A stretch of 64,000 bases of DNA from NCBI GenBank assembly GCA_029860345.1, contig JAOUBJ010000001.1:124001-188000 (forward strand), written 5' to 3'. Shown piece by piece: positions 43,444 through 54,300 of the stretch. The translations under genes and the position numbers were made by a program. Within the stretch, counting starts at the first letter, position 1. Each line of letters starts with the position of its first letter. The notes under the pieces were generated by a model. The model did no database searches. It worked only from the letters and a program-made list of their open reading frames with translations, and had not been told where the DNA came from. Source of the DNA: Candidatus Zixiibacteriota bacterium (GTDB taxonomy: Bacteria; Zixibacteria; MSB-5A5; GN15; FEB-12).

Positions 43444-44491
43444 GGCAGTACCCACAGAAGCCAAGTCCGCGTTCGTCGGTGCTGGTGTGGCATTGATAGC
43501 AGAAATATCCGCGGTCATCATGCCACGGACCGTGTTCATCATCGAAGCGAGCCGATCCCGGATCGTGAATGGCCGCATCGGTTCCGCGCACACCATCGAA
43601 ATCCGAATGACAACCGCCGCGAGCGCAGGTTGGGTCGTTCGAGTCGTGACAGGCGGCGCAGTTTTCAACATCGGCTCGGGCCGCTGCGCCATGTTCCATC
43701 GTCCACGACAACGTCGAATGTCTCAGCGGCATGCGACGTTCGCTTTCGTGGCAGCCGTTGCAGAAACTTCGTGTGTTGTGACATCGTCCGCACTCGGTCT
43801 GTCGGCTTTGCGCATCCAATCCGTGAGTAAAAAAGTAATTCAGATCGTGAATATGGCCGGTGAGGTTGTCACCACGGTGGCATTGCAAACAGGCCGTCTC
43901 ATGCTGGTGACAGCCAACGCACCAACTGGTTTCGAGAGCGGCTCGATCACCGTGCCGGTGTCGCCAGTCGTCGGGATGTATGTCGGCCAAAGTGATTAGA
44001 GCGCCATGGCAGAGGGCGCAATCGTCGTCCGCCTTGGTGCCATTATGACATTCCATGCAGAGAGCCATCTTCGGCAGGTGGGCCTGGCTGGATCGCTCAC
44101 TGGTTGAGACTCCGGCGTGACAGTAGGCACATGCCGTCCCGGCGCCGATATGCTTTGCATGATTAAACAGTATTGGACGTTCCGGGTTGACCAATTCCTC
44201 AGGCTCGTCCGGGTGTCGATGACATTGATAACAGTTTTCCTCGTCCTCAACATCGTGACAGGCGCTGCATTCGTCCATCGTGGGCAGGTTTTTGTCGCCG
44301 GCTTGTTGGCTGGATTCTATGTCTATGTGGCAGTCAGCGCACTCGATCTCCTGGTCGGTCACATGAAGATCGTGGGAGAACAACAGATCACTTTCCGGCA
44401 CCACCAATCGCGCTTCGGGCACAATCCCCGCCGCCCAGACGATTCCGCAGGTTGTCGCAAGAGCCGCAAGAAAAATGTATACGTGTCTCAT
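43436..44491 (-). CDS. Periplasmic multihaem cytochrome c (about 14 haems)
   Basis: 351 residues from ATG 44491. A signal peptide (about 4-21, ending AWAAG-like) directs it to the periplasm. Thirteen CxxCH and one CxxxxCH (CARGGCH) motifs are visible, with scattered distal His (FNHAKH, FSHDLHV) of cytochrome c3/c7 style. Its start is 4 nt after the barrel gene stop and its end overlaps the next cytochrome gene, so the three are co-translated. The likely role is to carry electrons between the inner membrane pool and the barrel-embedded conduit. Confidence 0.85.
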   Translation of the reverse strand: MRHVYIFLAALATTCGIVWAAGIVPEARLVVPESDLLFSHDLHVTDQEIECADCHIDIESSQQAGDKNLPTMDECSACHDVEDEENCYQCHRHPDEPEELVNPERPILFNHAKHIGAGTACAYCHAGVSTSERSSQAHLPKMALCMECHNGTKADDDCALCHGALITLADIHPDDWRHRHGDRAALETSWCVGCHQHETACLQCHRGDNLTGHIHDLNYFFTHGLDAQSRQTECGRCHNTRSFCNGCHESERRMPLRHSTLSWTMEHGAAARADVENCAACHDSNDPTCARGGCHSDFDGVRGTDAAIHDPGSARFDDEHGPWHDDRGYFCYQCHTSTDERGLGFCGYCHD

Positions 44492-44495
44492 CAGA

Positions 44496-45776
44496 TCAGT
44501 TTCCCCCTTCGGCACCAACGGCAAAGCCGCGGCTGAGGCGCAGGTATAGTCTGGTATCGTTGCTTTGAACCGCGTTGCGAAGAAGTTGCGCCTCTACCCT
44601 CAAATCGTAGCACCCCGCTACACGCCGCGATGCTCCGACACTGATGGCGTGGGCGTCACTGTGATCCTGCTGTTGCTCCTGAACACGATAGCGACCCAGT
44701 GAAGCGCTGCCGTATAGCGTCCAGCCGTGGACAGGATTGGACCTGATGGACCCACGCAATGAATTGTTGTCGCCACCTCGTCCGCTTTGATGAAACCAAT
44801 CGACCCGCCAGACAGCGGTGGATAGCCCGACACCAAACCGCCAGGTCTCCGAGTCTTCAAACAGCCCGACCTGAAGTTGACTGTTCAGCCTCAGACGCCG
44901 GGGCAGCGACCGTTGTCCCGTCAGACGCAACTGACGCCACGAGCGCGCCTCTATCAGACTGAAAACCGAATTGGCTGACACCGATGGTTCGCGATAGAGA
45001 TACTCCGCCGAGAACTGCCAGGGACGATTGCGATAGCCGGTGCGAAACAGGACGGTGGCGAAGCTCTCGTCGATCATGTTGCGAGCTAAGCGTCCATACA
45101 TGCGAAATTGTCGCCATGAATAACTGCCGTCCAGGCCGAGGCGATGAAAGGATAACACTCCGTCGTTCTCACGCCGGTGCCAACTTAATCCCAGCGGCAA
45201 GGCAGCGATAGGTTTGTACGAGAGCCGCCCACCCATCACCAAGAAGTCTGCAAGTGAGCGAACGGTCTCCGGATCGAGCCGATCCACCGAACTACCAGCC
45301 AACAGTTCCAGCTTTGCCTTTCGATAGGGCCCTATTCGCAGCCGGACGCCGTCCAGCAAGTCACTTCCTGCACCGCTGAAGACAAACTGCCGTCCTACCG
45401 ACAGCTCCGCGACTCTGCGCGGGGTCTGATAGCGTAAGTATGCATCATATACAAAGAACTGCGGATCATCGGGACCGGCATCAAGGATATCGGTCGTCCA
45501 GCGTGAGTATGTTTTGAACGCAATACTCCCATGGCGGCTGTCGTGTAAGCGCATCTGAGCCCGGAGCGACTGATACGGTCTGAAATGTTCACTACCGGCG
45601 GTTGTGCGTCCATAAAACTCAGTGGTAAGCGTTCCCTTCAGGCTGACCGCCGCCGTACTTTCTACCGGAAAGATAGCCGGAAGAATCGGCAGCAGCAGAA
45701 GACAAACCCACCTGGCGCCGTGCCGCCTACATGAACGTGTGACCTTCAGTTTCAACAACACCTCTCTTGTCACCAC
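44496..45776 (-). CDS. Outer-membrane beta-barrel of putative porin-cytochrome conduit
   Basis: About 426 residues. The start is uncertain: GTG 45776, or a TTG at about 45755 that follows AGAGAGG. The signal peptide covers WVCLLLLPILPAIFPVESTAA. The rest is amphipathic strands with Arg and aromatic residues (LTTEFYGRTTAG, SIAFKTYSRWTTD, VAELSVGRQFVFSGAG, WRFGVGLSTAVWRVDWFHQSG), ending LYLRLSRGFAVG. No match to MtrB is claimed and no N-terminal CXXC is seen. Its place before two cytochrome genes suggests a barrel sheath, as in Geobacter porin-cytochrome gene clusters. A non-cytochrome porin role cannot be excluded. Confidence 0.6.
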   Translation of the reverse strand: MVTREVLLKLKVTRSCRRHGARWVCLLLLPILPAIFPVESTAAVSLKGTLTTEFYGRTTAGSEHFRPYQSLRAQMRLHDSRHGSIAFKTYSRWTTDILDAGPDDPQFFVYDAYLRYQTPRRVAELSVGRQFVFSGAGSDLLDGVRLRIGPYRKAKLELLAGSSVDRLDPETVRSLADFLVMGGRLSYKPIAALPLGLSWHRRENDGVLSFHRLGLDGSYSWRQFRMYGRLARNMIDESFATVLFRTGYRNRPWQFSAEYLYREPSVSANSVFSLIEARSWRQLRLTGQRSLPRRLRLNSQLQVGLFEDSETWRFGVGLSTAVWRVDWFHQSGRGGDNNSLRGSIRSNPVHGWTLYGSASLGRYRVQEQQQDHSDAHAISVGASRRVAGCYDLRVEAQLLRNAVQSNDTRLYLRLSRGFAVGAEGGN

Positions 45777-45921
45777 ACAACATATCGATGCTACTCAGCT
45801 AACCTGCTATGAGATGCAACCGTGAGGTACTCGTTGTCAAGTTTTACTTGCATGGAACGCTGTCATGCGCATAGATCGTGGATCGTGCTCGATGAGCTAT
45901 GGGTGCATGTGCGGATGTGGA

Positions 45922-48900
45922 TTAGCTTCCCAGTCTGGACCGGCACTCCCGCAGATCGTCCGCAACTCGTTGGTCGTTCGGACGAATCCGCGCGGCTTGT
46001 TCAAGATTCTCCAAAGCAATCTTGAAATCACCCTTATTCATGTAAGCGACACCCAGGGTGTGTTGAGGCAGTGGGACAAACAAATAATCGGTGGCCCATC
46101 GATCGAACGGATCATTGAGAGGTGGGTTGGCGACGGCGTAGTTGGCCAGATCGATGGCGCGCTCGTTGTCCATATCACCGGCGGCTAAGACCCAGCCAAG
46201 AAGATTGTGGCTGTAGAACGAACTATCCCTGGCCAAGGCGCTTTCTGCGTAATCAATTGCCTGCCCGAACTCGCCCTGATAACTGTAAAGGTAACCAAGG
46301 TTGCGCCCGACAGTGACCGTGACGCTGTCCTGCCGGTAGGCCGCCTGTGCCCAGGGTAGAGCATCGTTGAATCTCCCTTGCAGATAGAACACTCTGGACA
46401 AATACAGTTTGGAGAACAACCGTGTCGAATCCTGCTGCAAAGCGCCACGAAGTGTCTGTTCGGCCGCATCGTAGTCATTCAAGTACGTCTGCATCCGGCC
46501 TATGCGGTCCAGGATCCAGAGCTTGTGAGGACTGTGGTTATTTGCTCGTTGGTAGTGCTTCAGGGCAAGATCGTATTGGCCTGTTTGACTAAAGTAATAG
46601 CTGACATTATTCAACAACTCAAATTGAGCATTTAGCGACGGACAACTGTCCAGAGCTGTTTGCAGCAATTCGCCCACCTGGTCGAACCGTTCGGAATAAA
46701 CAAGAAGTTGCAATTGCTGCGAATATCGATTCTTGTCGCTGCCCACCATTGGTTCGTTTGCATAAACTTCTTCCGCCTGCGCCCAATCGCCGCGATAGAT
46801 GGCGGCATCAAAAACGACGGCTCTGGCCCAATCGCTGATTGTCCGCTGTGCATCAGCCTCGATAGCCTCAAGCGCCAGTTGTTCGGCGCTGTCATAGAGC
46901 CTGGCGTTGAGACAGACCTGGGCATCGACCACCAGTAGTTTCGCCTTGGTGTTGGATGTTACTATGGGATAGCCACGTTTGATCACTTCGGCGGCCCGAT
47001 GGCGACGACGGTCCGAACTTGCATACAATTGCGCCACATCGGCGATCAGGTTGATCTTGCCGGCCGCAGTGGAGATAGTACGCCACCCCTCCTCGAAAGC
47101 GGAATCGGCCTCAGCAGATCGGTGCGCCCTCTCGCACATGTGGATCAAGAACCGCCATGAATTTGGAGAGCCTGCGCCCAGTCGGCACTCCTTGCGGGCA
47201 TATTTTATGGCATTGGCGAAGTCTCTCCGATTGTAAGCCAGATTAGCCAGACCATCCCAGGCACGACGATAGGTGCTGTCACTTCGCACCGATTGCAGAT
47301 AGGCCAGGTTCGCTTCATCGTAACGTCTGAGTCCAAACAAGGTCCGACCGTAGCTGCACCAAGCGGTGGCATCGCTACTGTCGGTATCCAATGCGATTGC
47401 CCGCAGAACATAGCTTTCAGCTTTTTCATACTGACCAACAGTATTACAGCCATCGGCGACGGCCGAGAATAATCGTCGTCTGTCTGCGTCGGATGGATGA
47501 CGCCTTAGCGCCTCGCTGAGAGCTTGATCCACAATTGTAGAGTCCCCAACGGCTATTGCGGCCTGGGACAGGTACCGATACCCGGCCGGAGCGTGGGGGG
47601 CGGCGGCGATCAACTTTCGCGCGGCCTCGCTATAGCGCTCGTAATCCTGCCTCTGTTCGTAAACATCAAAAACGTGGCGATAAGCCAACACAAAACCGGC
47701 GTCTAACCCGATCGCTGTTTCAAATGCGGCCAGGGCTTCAGCACGTTTTGAGTTGCTCGTGTGGTACAACGCCTCGCCCAGTCCATACCAGCATTCTTTG
47801 TCGTCCGCGTACTGATCGGTCAATTGATCATACACTGTCTCGGCGTCGGCATAACGTTGCTCGATAAGAAGGGTCGCCGCCTCCAGGAGACTCTTCTCCC
47901 GTGGGGATGAGTATTGTCCCTGGGCGAGCAGCGTGCGAATCGACTCAAGTCCGCGTCCGGATGCGACATCCTCCTGCCACCACTGGGCGATAGCCATCTT
48001 GTAATACGCCTGGTTGAACTGGGGATCGATTTTGACGGCCAACTGGAATTCGGAGATGGCCTTGGTATATTCAGTTTCACCCAGAAAGTCAATCCCGGCC
48101 AGATAATGCCGGTAGGCCTGTATCGATGAACTGGTTTTGTCGCGTATAGATAGATCGACGGCCGCGCTCTCAGCTTCAGTAAACACCAGATACTGCCGCA
48201 CCCGCCCGGTAAGGTCATCAACCATTGCATACAAGTCATTGCCATCAATCTTGTGCGACTTGATGATCGTGCCGTCTGACAAGTCGATCAACTGACAAGT
48301 CACCACCCACTGATCTTTCATCCGCATCAGGTTTCCCGTCAACATGGTTCGGGCACCGGCTTTGGTCGCGACTTCACTGGCGGCGGCAGGATCGATTCGG
48401 TTGCGGTCGCGAAAACCGAGCTGCTTTTGCACGTCGAACAGGCGCTGGCTACTGATCAGTTTTATCGAACCCAGACCTGAGAGATCGGTGATGACTAACT
48501 CCTGAAGGATTTGCCCCAACCGCTCCTCATCCTCGATATCGGATAGGTTTTCAAAATGCAATACAGCCAGAGCGTTTTCGGCTGCATTGACGCCCCCGGA
48601 ACCGCCCAACTGCAGGTTGAACGGATTAAGCACCAAGACCAGGATGGCAGCCGCCACCACGGCGAACGACATAACGTACAGTCGCTGCCGCTTCCGCTTC
48701 TGGGTTTGATACCGCTGGGTGACTCCGGACAACGAGTAGCTGCCCGAACTCAAGTCCCGTTGAAGCAGTTTCAGGTCGGACACAACCCCGGCCGCACTCT
48801 GGTAGCGCATCTGGGGGTCTTTCTCCATCAGTTTGGCCACGATCCGTTGCAGGTCTTCGGTGATATCAGAGCGATAACGGGCCAGCGGGTCAGGAAGTTC

Positions 48901-49611
48901 GGTAACAATGGCCTGCATGGTAGCCGCATGGTTGTCCCGACGAAACGGCGCCTGGCCGGTGATCAATTCGTAGAGAGTGACCCCGAGTGAGTACAAGTCG
49001 GATCGCTCGTCAACCGTTTCTCCCTGGACCTGTTCCGGCGACATGTAGGCGGCGGTACCGATTGTCGAACCCCGCTCGGTAATACTCTGGCTGCCGCGAA
49101 GAGTGGCCAGACCGAAATCCAGCAGTCGGGGACGGAGGTCTGAGTCCAAAACGATATTGGACGGTTTGATATCACGATGGACCACGCCGGCATCGTGCGC
49201 CTTGCCCAATCCGTCGCATATCTGAATAGCCAGATCAATAATCCTGTCGGTAGACAGCTTTTCGTCGGCCGTTACCGCAGACAGGGGCCTGCCCTCGACA
49301 TATTCCATAGCCATGAACGGCCGTCCCCGATGCTCTGAGACTTCATGAACAGTGACTATGCTGGGATGGTTCAACTTGGCGGCGGCCTGAGCTTCCCGTT
49401 TGAAACGAGCCGCAAAGTCATCATCGGCGGTTAGGTGGGCCGGCAGGAATTTCAACGCGACTTTGCGATCAAGTTCGGTATCCTCGGCAAGGAACACCTC
49501 GCCCATACCACCGGCGCCGATTTTCTCTACGATCCGATAGTGGGCTACCAGCGCACCGGATACCGGCACGAAATGAGTTCGCGTATTGTCATCATGTTTT
49601 TCGTCAGACAT
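45922..49611 (-). CDS. Membrane Ser/Thr protein kinase with TPR repeats
   Basis: 1229 residues from ATG 49611 (AGGAC 7 nt upstream). Kinase domain about 25-290: glycine loop IGAGGMGEVF, Lys in VALKFLP, catalytic HRDIKPSN and DFGLA, with PEQVQGE of the activation segment. One membrane helix (about 310-330, VMSFAVVAAAILVLVLNPF). A FlgO/TolB-like domain (about 345-480: LAVLHFENLSD) is followed by some 15 tetratricopeptide-like units to the C-terminus, ending ALENLEQAARIRPNDQRVADD. This kinase-TolB-TPR layout is common in Acidobacteria, Zixibacteria and relatives. It probably senses or scaffolds at the membrane. It precedes the porin-cytochrome genes by about 145 nt, with no clear promoter between. 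Confidence 0.9.
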   Translation of the reverse strand: MSDEKHDDNTRTHFVPVSGALVAHYRIVEKIGAGGMGEVFLAEDTELDRKVALKFLPAHLTADDDFAARFKREAQAAAKLNHPSIVTVHEVSEHRGRPFMAMEYVEGRPLSAVTADEKLSTDRIIDLAIQICDGLGKAHDAGVVHRDIKPSNIVLDSDLRPRLLDFGLATLRGSQSITERGSTIGTAAYMSPEQVQGETVDERSDLYSLGVTLYELITGQAPFRRDNHAATMQAIVTELPDPLARYRSDITEDLQRIVAKLMEKDPQMRYQSAAGVVSDLKLLQRDLSSGSYSLSGVTQRYQTQKRKRQRLYVMSFAVVAAAILVLVLNPFNLQLGGSGGVNAAENALAVLHFENLSDIEDEERLGQILQELVITDLSGLGSIKLISSQRLFDVQKQLGFRDRNRIDPAAASEVATKAGARTMLTGNLMRMKDQWVVTCQLIDLSDGTIIKSHKIDGNDLYAMVDDLTGRVRQYLVFTEAESAAVDLSIRDKTSSSIQAYRHYLAGIDFLGETEYTKAISEFQLAVKIDPQFNQAYYKMAIAQWWQEDVASGRGLESIRTLLAQGQYSSPREKSLLEAATLLIEQRYADAETVYDQLTDQYADDKECWYGLGEALYHTSNSKRAEALAAFETAIGLDAGFVLAYRHVFDVYEQRQDYERYSEAARKLIAAAPHAPAGYRYLSQAAIAVGDSTIVDQALSEALRRHPSDADRRRLFSAVADGCNTVGQYEKAESYVLRAIALDTDSSDATAWCSYGRTLFGLRRYDEANLAYLQSVRSDSTYRRAWDGLANLAYNRRDFANAIKYARKECRLGAGSPNSWRFLIHMCERAHRSAEADSAFEEGWRTISTAAGKINLIADVAQLYASSDRRRHRAAEVIKRGYPIVTSNTKAKLLVVDAQVCLNARLYDSAEQLALEAIEADAQRTISDWARAVVFDAAIYRGDWAQAEEVYANEPMVGSDKNRYSQQLQLLVYSERFDQVGELLQTALDSCPSLNAQFELLNNVSYYFSQTGQYDLALKHYQRANNHSPHKLWILDRIGRMQTYLNDYDAAEQTLRGALQQDSTRLFSKLYLSRVFYLQGRFNDALPWAQAAYRQDSVTVTVGRNLGYLYSYQGEFGQAIDYAESALARDSSFYSHNLLGWVLAAGDMDNERAIDLANYAVANPPLNDPFDRWATDYLFVPLPQHTLGVAYMNKGDFKIALENLEQAARIRPNDQRVADDLRECRSRLGS

Positions 49612-49825
49612 ACATAGTCCTGTACAAACATTGCGGGGTCCGTCGTGGGCGCACGGCCACAGGATACGCATCTATCGATTCGATTGGCAAGACCAAAAGT
49701 TCGCACAATCATATCGACGACTGCCGACATCCTGAGGCGCTCGGCCTTGGCGCCTGCGTTTAATTGTAGATACGAATGAGGACGGCCAAGGTTCGGCGGG
49801 AATTTTCAAGCCAGAGTTCCGGCCA

Positions 49826-49859
49826 CAAAAAAAGCCCGGCGGGGCGAACCCACCGGGCT
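49826..49859 (-). terminator. Terminator of 403-residue dockerin gene (family copy 1)
   Basis: Minus strand: AAGCCCGGTGGG-TTCG-CCCCGCCGGGCTT type hairpin followed by TTTTTTT. The core is nearly identical to the terminators at 51308, 56936 and 62838. Confidence 0.9.
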
Positions 49860-49885
49860 TGAATTTTACGAGAGTGTATCCACTA

Positions 49886-51097
49886 CTATGGACATGGCGC
49901 CGGGGCCGGACCGGAATTGAACATCCAGTCCACCAGGTATACGAGATCGGCAATGTCGATATCACACTCGGCTTCACAATCCACCATACAACCGTAACTG
50001 CCGTTGATATTCCACTCTTCCACGCAACACGGACCGGGACCACTGTTGAACATCCAGTCCACAAAGGCGACCAGATCAGAAATATCGATCACGTCATCAC
50101 CGTCACAGGCGAAATCGCCGCGCCCGGCACCCTTACAGCATACTTGCGACTCACCGGTGACAACGAATGACAGATCGAGCGAGTCACCGAAGAAACGTGA
50201 TGGATATAGGTAACATCCCATTGTGTATCCCCCTCCATCGAACATCAATTGAATAAACTCCAAATCCGCGCCGTCTACCTCACAGTCGCTGTTGGCGTCT
50301 GCACCGGCATAGAACGGCGGATCGACCCCTGGTACAGTGTAGGGCGGCGGCGGGCCGCCGGTGGACAGAAAGTCAGACAGGTACACAAGATCGGACATAT
50401 CGACCCAGCCTGAGCCGTCTGCATTGCCGGGGATGTAATCGTAAACAGCCGGCGGCACAGCCAGGCGCAACCAGTTGAACGGTGTATTTTCGGCCGCCAT
50501 TGAAGCATCACCGGCTTGCAGGGCTGTGGACAGCCATCCCCACTGAGGGTCACCATCGCCGCTCACATAGGCCGACACCGACAGCCAGTATTCTACGCCA
50601 CAGCCGACTTCGAACCACTGCTCCTGGGCCAACTGAACAATGTATTGAAAGTACTGCGAGTAGTCATCATCGGTGTAGGATTCCTGATATGGCTGGTGCC
50701 AGCCGTGTATTGCCGTAGGGTCAATCGTCAAGACTGCCACATTCGCAATTGGAATCACTGTCTCCCACAGTAGGGCGCTGGGCCAATCGTGCAACGACCC
50801 GGGATTGTTGCTGAACATACGCAAATGAAACGAGTCAATCTGCCCGGCCGTACCGTTCATCCATGATCCCCAAAACTGGAGTCCTTTGAGATTGCCGTTG
50901 ACCTGGCTGGTCCAGTCGTCGGTCAGTATGAACGGATGAGTGCCGTTTATGCACCATCCGCTGTCGTCCGGTGTTTGTGGAGTGGCCATAATAGGATCAT
51001 CCCAAGCCGCTCCACCAGCCAGACAAGAATTGGCTAGTGACAAGCAAATGACTGCTAACGTGGAAATCCTGTTGGAGCCGAGCACTCTGTTCAGCAT
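49886..51097 (-). CDS. Secreted protein with internal and C-terminal dockerin repeats
   Basis: 403 residues. The ATG follows GGAGGAG. The signal peptide ends near SCLAGG. An N-terminal beta-rich domain of about 200 residues (ILTDDWTSQVNGNLKGLQFWGSW) has no assigned function. Dockerin-like halves then appear in two sets: GNADGSGWVDMSDLVYLSDFL and GADANSDCEVDGADLEF at about 225-285, and ACDGDDVIDISDLVAFVDWMF with ECDIDIADLVYLVDWMF at the C-terminus. Promoter at 51214-51242, terminator at 49826-49859, so a monocistronic gene. Confidence 0.8.
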   Translation of the reverse strand: MLNRVLGSNRISTLAVICLSLANSCLAGGAAWDDPIMATPQTPDDSGWCINGTHPFILTDDWTSQVNGNLKGLQFWGSWMNGTAGQIDSFHLRMFSNNPGSLHDWPSALLWETVIPIANVAVLTIDPTAIHGWHQPYQESYTDDDYSQYFQYIVQLAQEQWFEVGCGVEYWLSVSAYVSGDGDPQWGWLSTALQAGDASMAAENTPFNWLRLAVPPAVYDYIPGNADGSGWVDMSDLVYLSDFLSTGGPPPPYTVPGVDPPFYAGADANSDCEVDGADLEFIQLMFDGGGYTMGCYLYPSRFFGDSLDLSFVVTGESQVCCKGAGRGDFACDGDDVIDISDLVAFVDWMFNSGPGPCCVEEWNINGSYGCMVDCEAECDIDIADLVYLVDWMFNSGPAPAPCP

Positions 51098-51213
51098 GTC
51101 TCCTCCTCATGGTGACACTTCGTGGTTGCAAATCTCAAGGCGGCAAAGCGACTGCTCCGGATCAACAAAACGCAGAAACGAGAAATCGTGAGAATCACTT
51201 CTGCGTACGAAGA

Positions 51214-51242
51214 AATATACTTGCTAATCCACGATGTGTCAA
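51214..51242 (-). promoter_or_regulatory. Promoter of 403-residue dockerin gene
   Basis: Minus strand: TTGACA (51242-51237), 17 nt, TATATT (51219-51214). The leader is about 110 nt. Confidence 0.7.
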
Positions 51243-51307
51243 TAAAAACTCAGGGCCCAAGCGAGTCCTCGATAGGATGTCGGAGGTAAGTTTGTCCAGG
51301 CCCACAC

Positions 51308-51340
51308 AAAAGAAGCCCGGCGGGGCGAACCCACCGGGCT
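51308..51340 (-). terminator. Terminator of 1526-residue dockerin gene (family copy 2)
   Basis: AGCCCGGTGGG / CCCGCCGGGCTT hairpin on the minus strand followed by CTTTTGTG. Nearly identical to copy 1. Confidence 0.85.
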
Positions 51341-51363
51341 GTTACTATCGATCTAATTGCTGA

Positions 51364-54300
51364 CTAGCGAGCAGCACCCGTTCGACAGCCGGTCGCAGCA
51401 ACCGCAGGAACGGCGTGTGAAGACCACTTGCGAACAGTCTCCTTGCCGATCTCTGAGGCGTCACTCGACTTACCACAATCCAGGCAATCACAGCGACATG
51501 GCTGCGGACCACCGGTGAACATATAGTCAACAACGTAAACGAGATCACTAATGTCGATTGATCCGTCACAGTTGACATCGACGTCCTCGAAGCAGCATGG
51601 CTGCGGGCCACCGGTAAACATGTAGTCTACCAGGTACACGAGGTCGGATATGTCGATACCGAGGAATCCGTCACAGTTGATGTCGCCGCGAATTCTATCC
51701 GGAGGCTGGCAGCAGCCACCCGGAGGAATCGGGGTGTGCTGTTTGCGAGTTTGTCCGATTACCGTACCGTTGTGGTCGAAGATCGGCACGATGCGCGGGT
51801 CAAAGTATGGGATATCGAACGGCGGGGTGAAGGCACCACCGGAGAACGGATCCCAGTTACCCGCACAGGACAGATGCATCTGGGCCGGATCGCCGAACAA
51901 CGAGTCCATCGGGAACGGTAGAGTAGTCGTTATGACATAGAAGATGTCAAAGAAACTCTCCGCCCAGTTGTCGTTACAACTGTCGCACATCTGGATGTAA
52001 CCACCCGATATCAGATTCGGATTGAGATGGATTTCGAACGGTCCACCTAATACCGGATCACTGCCGGCGCCGCTGAACTCGACTACCTGAGTACCCATAC
52101 GGTAGAATCCAGGTGAGACCAGGAACGGCGCTGTACGCACCACCACCATGTTGTTACCTGTGGCCATCAGGGTAGTCAACAGGATAGTACCGGTGTTGTC
52201 GTACAGTTCGATCTCGAAGTCGTGTGTCGGGATCGTATCGACACCCGGTGTCCATCCGGTACCGCATCCGGTGTCACACGGATTCGGGACACAGACCGTG
52301 CCGTCACCGTTGTAGACGCCGCCGATAGCTTCACACTCAGCAGCCGTGGCGATAAAGCAGAGGATACCGCCCTGGGGTTCACAACAGGCACCCATCGGGT
52401 CTTTATCGACCCGGTGCTTCTTCCAGGTGTAACCGATGAGATTGCCGTCGGCGTCGTAGATCGGCACCTTGCGCGGATCAACATATTGGTGACCGTTCGG
52501 AGGTGTGAAGACACCACCAGGGAACGGATCCCACTGTTCCTCGCACGGCAGACGCATCTGGGCGTTGCCCTTCAGGATGTTCTCCGGAGGCGGCAGCGAT
52601 GTCAGTATCCGGTAGTTGATATCGAAGAAGCTCTCAGCCCAGTTGTCGTTACAACTGTCGCACATCTGGATGAAGCCACCCGAAATCAGATCCGGATCGA
52701 GTTGTAAGGTGAAGGCGCCACCTGTAAGCGGACTGATACCATTACCACCGAATTGGAGAATATCGGTGTCCATACGCCATATACCAGAGCCAGGGACCGG
52801 CTCATAAGGCACTCCGCGCTGGACGATCATGTTGACTCCAAACGCGGTAAGCGTCCCGAGCGAGACGGTGCTGTCGGTCGGATCAAACAACTCGACCTCG
52901 AAGGTTGAGTACAGAATGGTATCGATTCCCGGCGTCCAGCCTGTGCAGATGCACGGGTTGGGGAAGCAGGTCGTGTTGGCGCCCTGCCAGGCTTCGGTTG
53001 CGGGATCGCAATCGGCTGCCGTGGTCATACGGCATGCACCGGTAGCCAGGTCACAACATGCGCCTAACTCATCGTCGGCTACATGGTGACGCTTCATGGT
53101 GTATCCGATGATCTCGCCGGCCGCGTTCAAGATCGGCACCTTGCGCGGATCATTATAGGTGTGACCGTGCGGAGGCGCGGACGGATCCCATCCTTCGGAG
53201 CAAGGCAGCTCCATCTGAGCGTTGCCGAAGAGCAGGTTATTCGGAGGAGCTTGAGTAGTCGAGAGCTGGTAATCGATATCGAAGAAGCTCTCGGCCCAGT
53301 TGTCGTTACAACTGTCGCACATCCGAATGTATCCACCCGCGTTCCCGTTGGGATCGAGTCCCACAGTAAACGCACCACTCAGAAGCGGGCTGTTGCCGGA
53401 GCCACTGAATTGAAGGATGTCGGTATCCATACGCCAGATACCCGGTGTCTCCAAATACGGGGCGTTGCGCTGGACGATCATCTCGGCGCCAAAGGCGTAA
53501 GCGGTACCGAGGTAGATAGTGTTGTCGTTGGGATCGAAGACATCAATCTCGAAGGCCGAGAATAGTATCGTATCGATACCCGGTGTCCAGCCAGTGGGAC
53601 AGTCGTCGTCACACGGATTAGGAACGCAGGATGTTCCGTCGCCCTGATAGGTACCCTGCGCATCGGCACACTGTTGAGCAGTGGTGATAAAGCATAAACC
53701 GGTGCCCTGCTCACAACAAGCGCCCGTCGGTGTAGGCGGATTCACCCAGTGAATCGGCCGGGTCCATCCAAGGGTGTCACCGGCAGGATCTGAGGGATCG
53801 ACCAAGGGATGCCAGTCGGGGGTAGTCAACTGGTTGTCGACCGGCGGAATCTCATTGATCACCGAAGCCATGCGAATAGGAGCCGGCGAGACTACATGAT
53901 GTCCCAAACCGACCACCTCGACATCGAAGAAGACATCGAAGAAGGCGTCAGCCGGGAAGTCTGAACTCGGCGACTGAGACCTGATCTCGCCCGGAGACGG
54001 CAATGGCAGACTCAGAATGAGGTCACCTAACGATGGGCTGCTGCCGGAAAGGTCCATCGACAGCATCTCGGTCTGCACGGTGCGCTGACCGGTAGCCGGG
54101 TCAGTTTGCGGCGCCTGACGCTGGATTATCGCCTGGCCTGTCAATTCAACAGTCTCGTCCGGCGGTTGCGAAGGAGAAGGTTGGACCGGACCCATGATTA
54201 GCGGCATAATGCCAATAGTCGGAATTGTATCCGGTGGCGGTGGCGGGTCCGGCGGCGGTGGCAGTACCCAGTGAATAGGTATCACCCATCCGATAATCAC

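Noticed and set aside
40810-43692. Longer 960-residue reading of the large cytochrome
   Set aside because: The extra 83 N-terminal residues run out of frame through the upstream cytochrome gene and precede the real signal sequence and lipobox.
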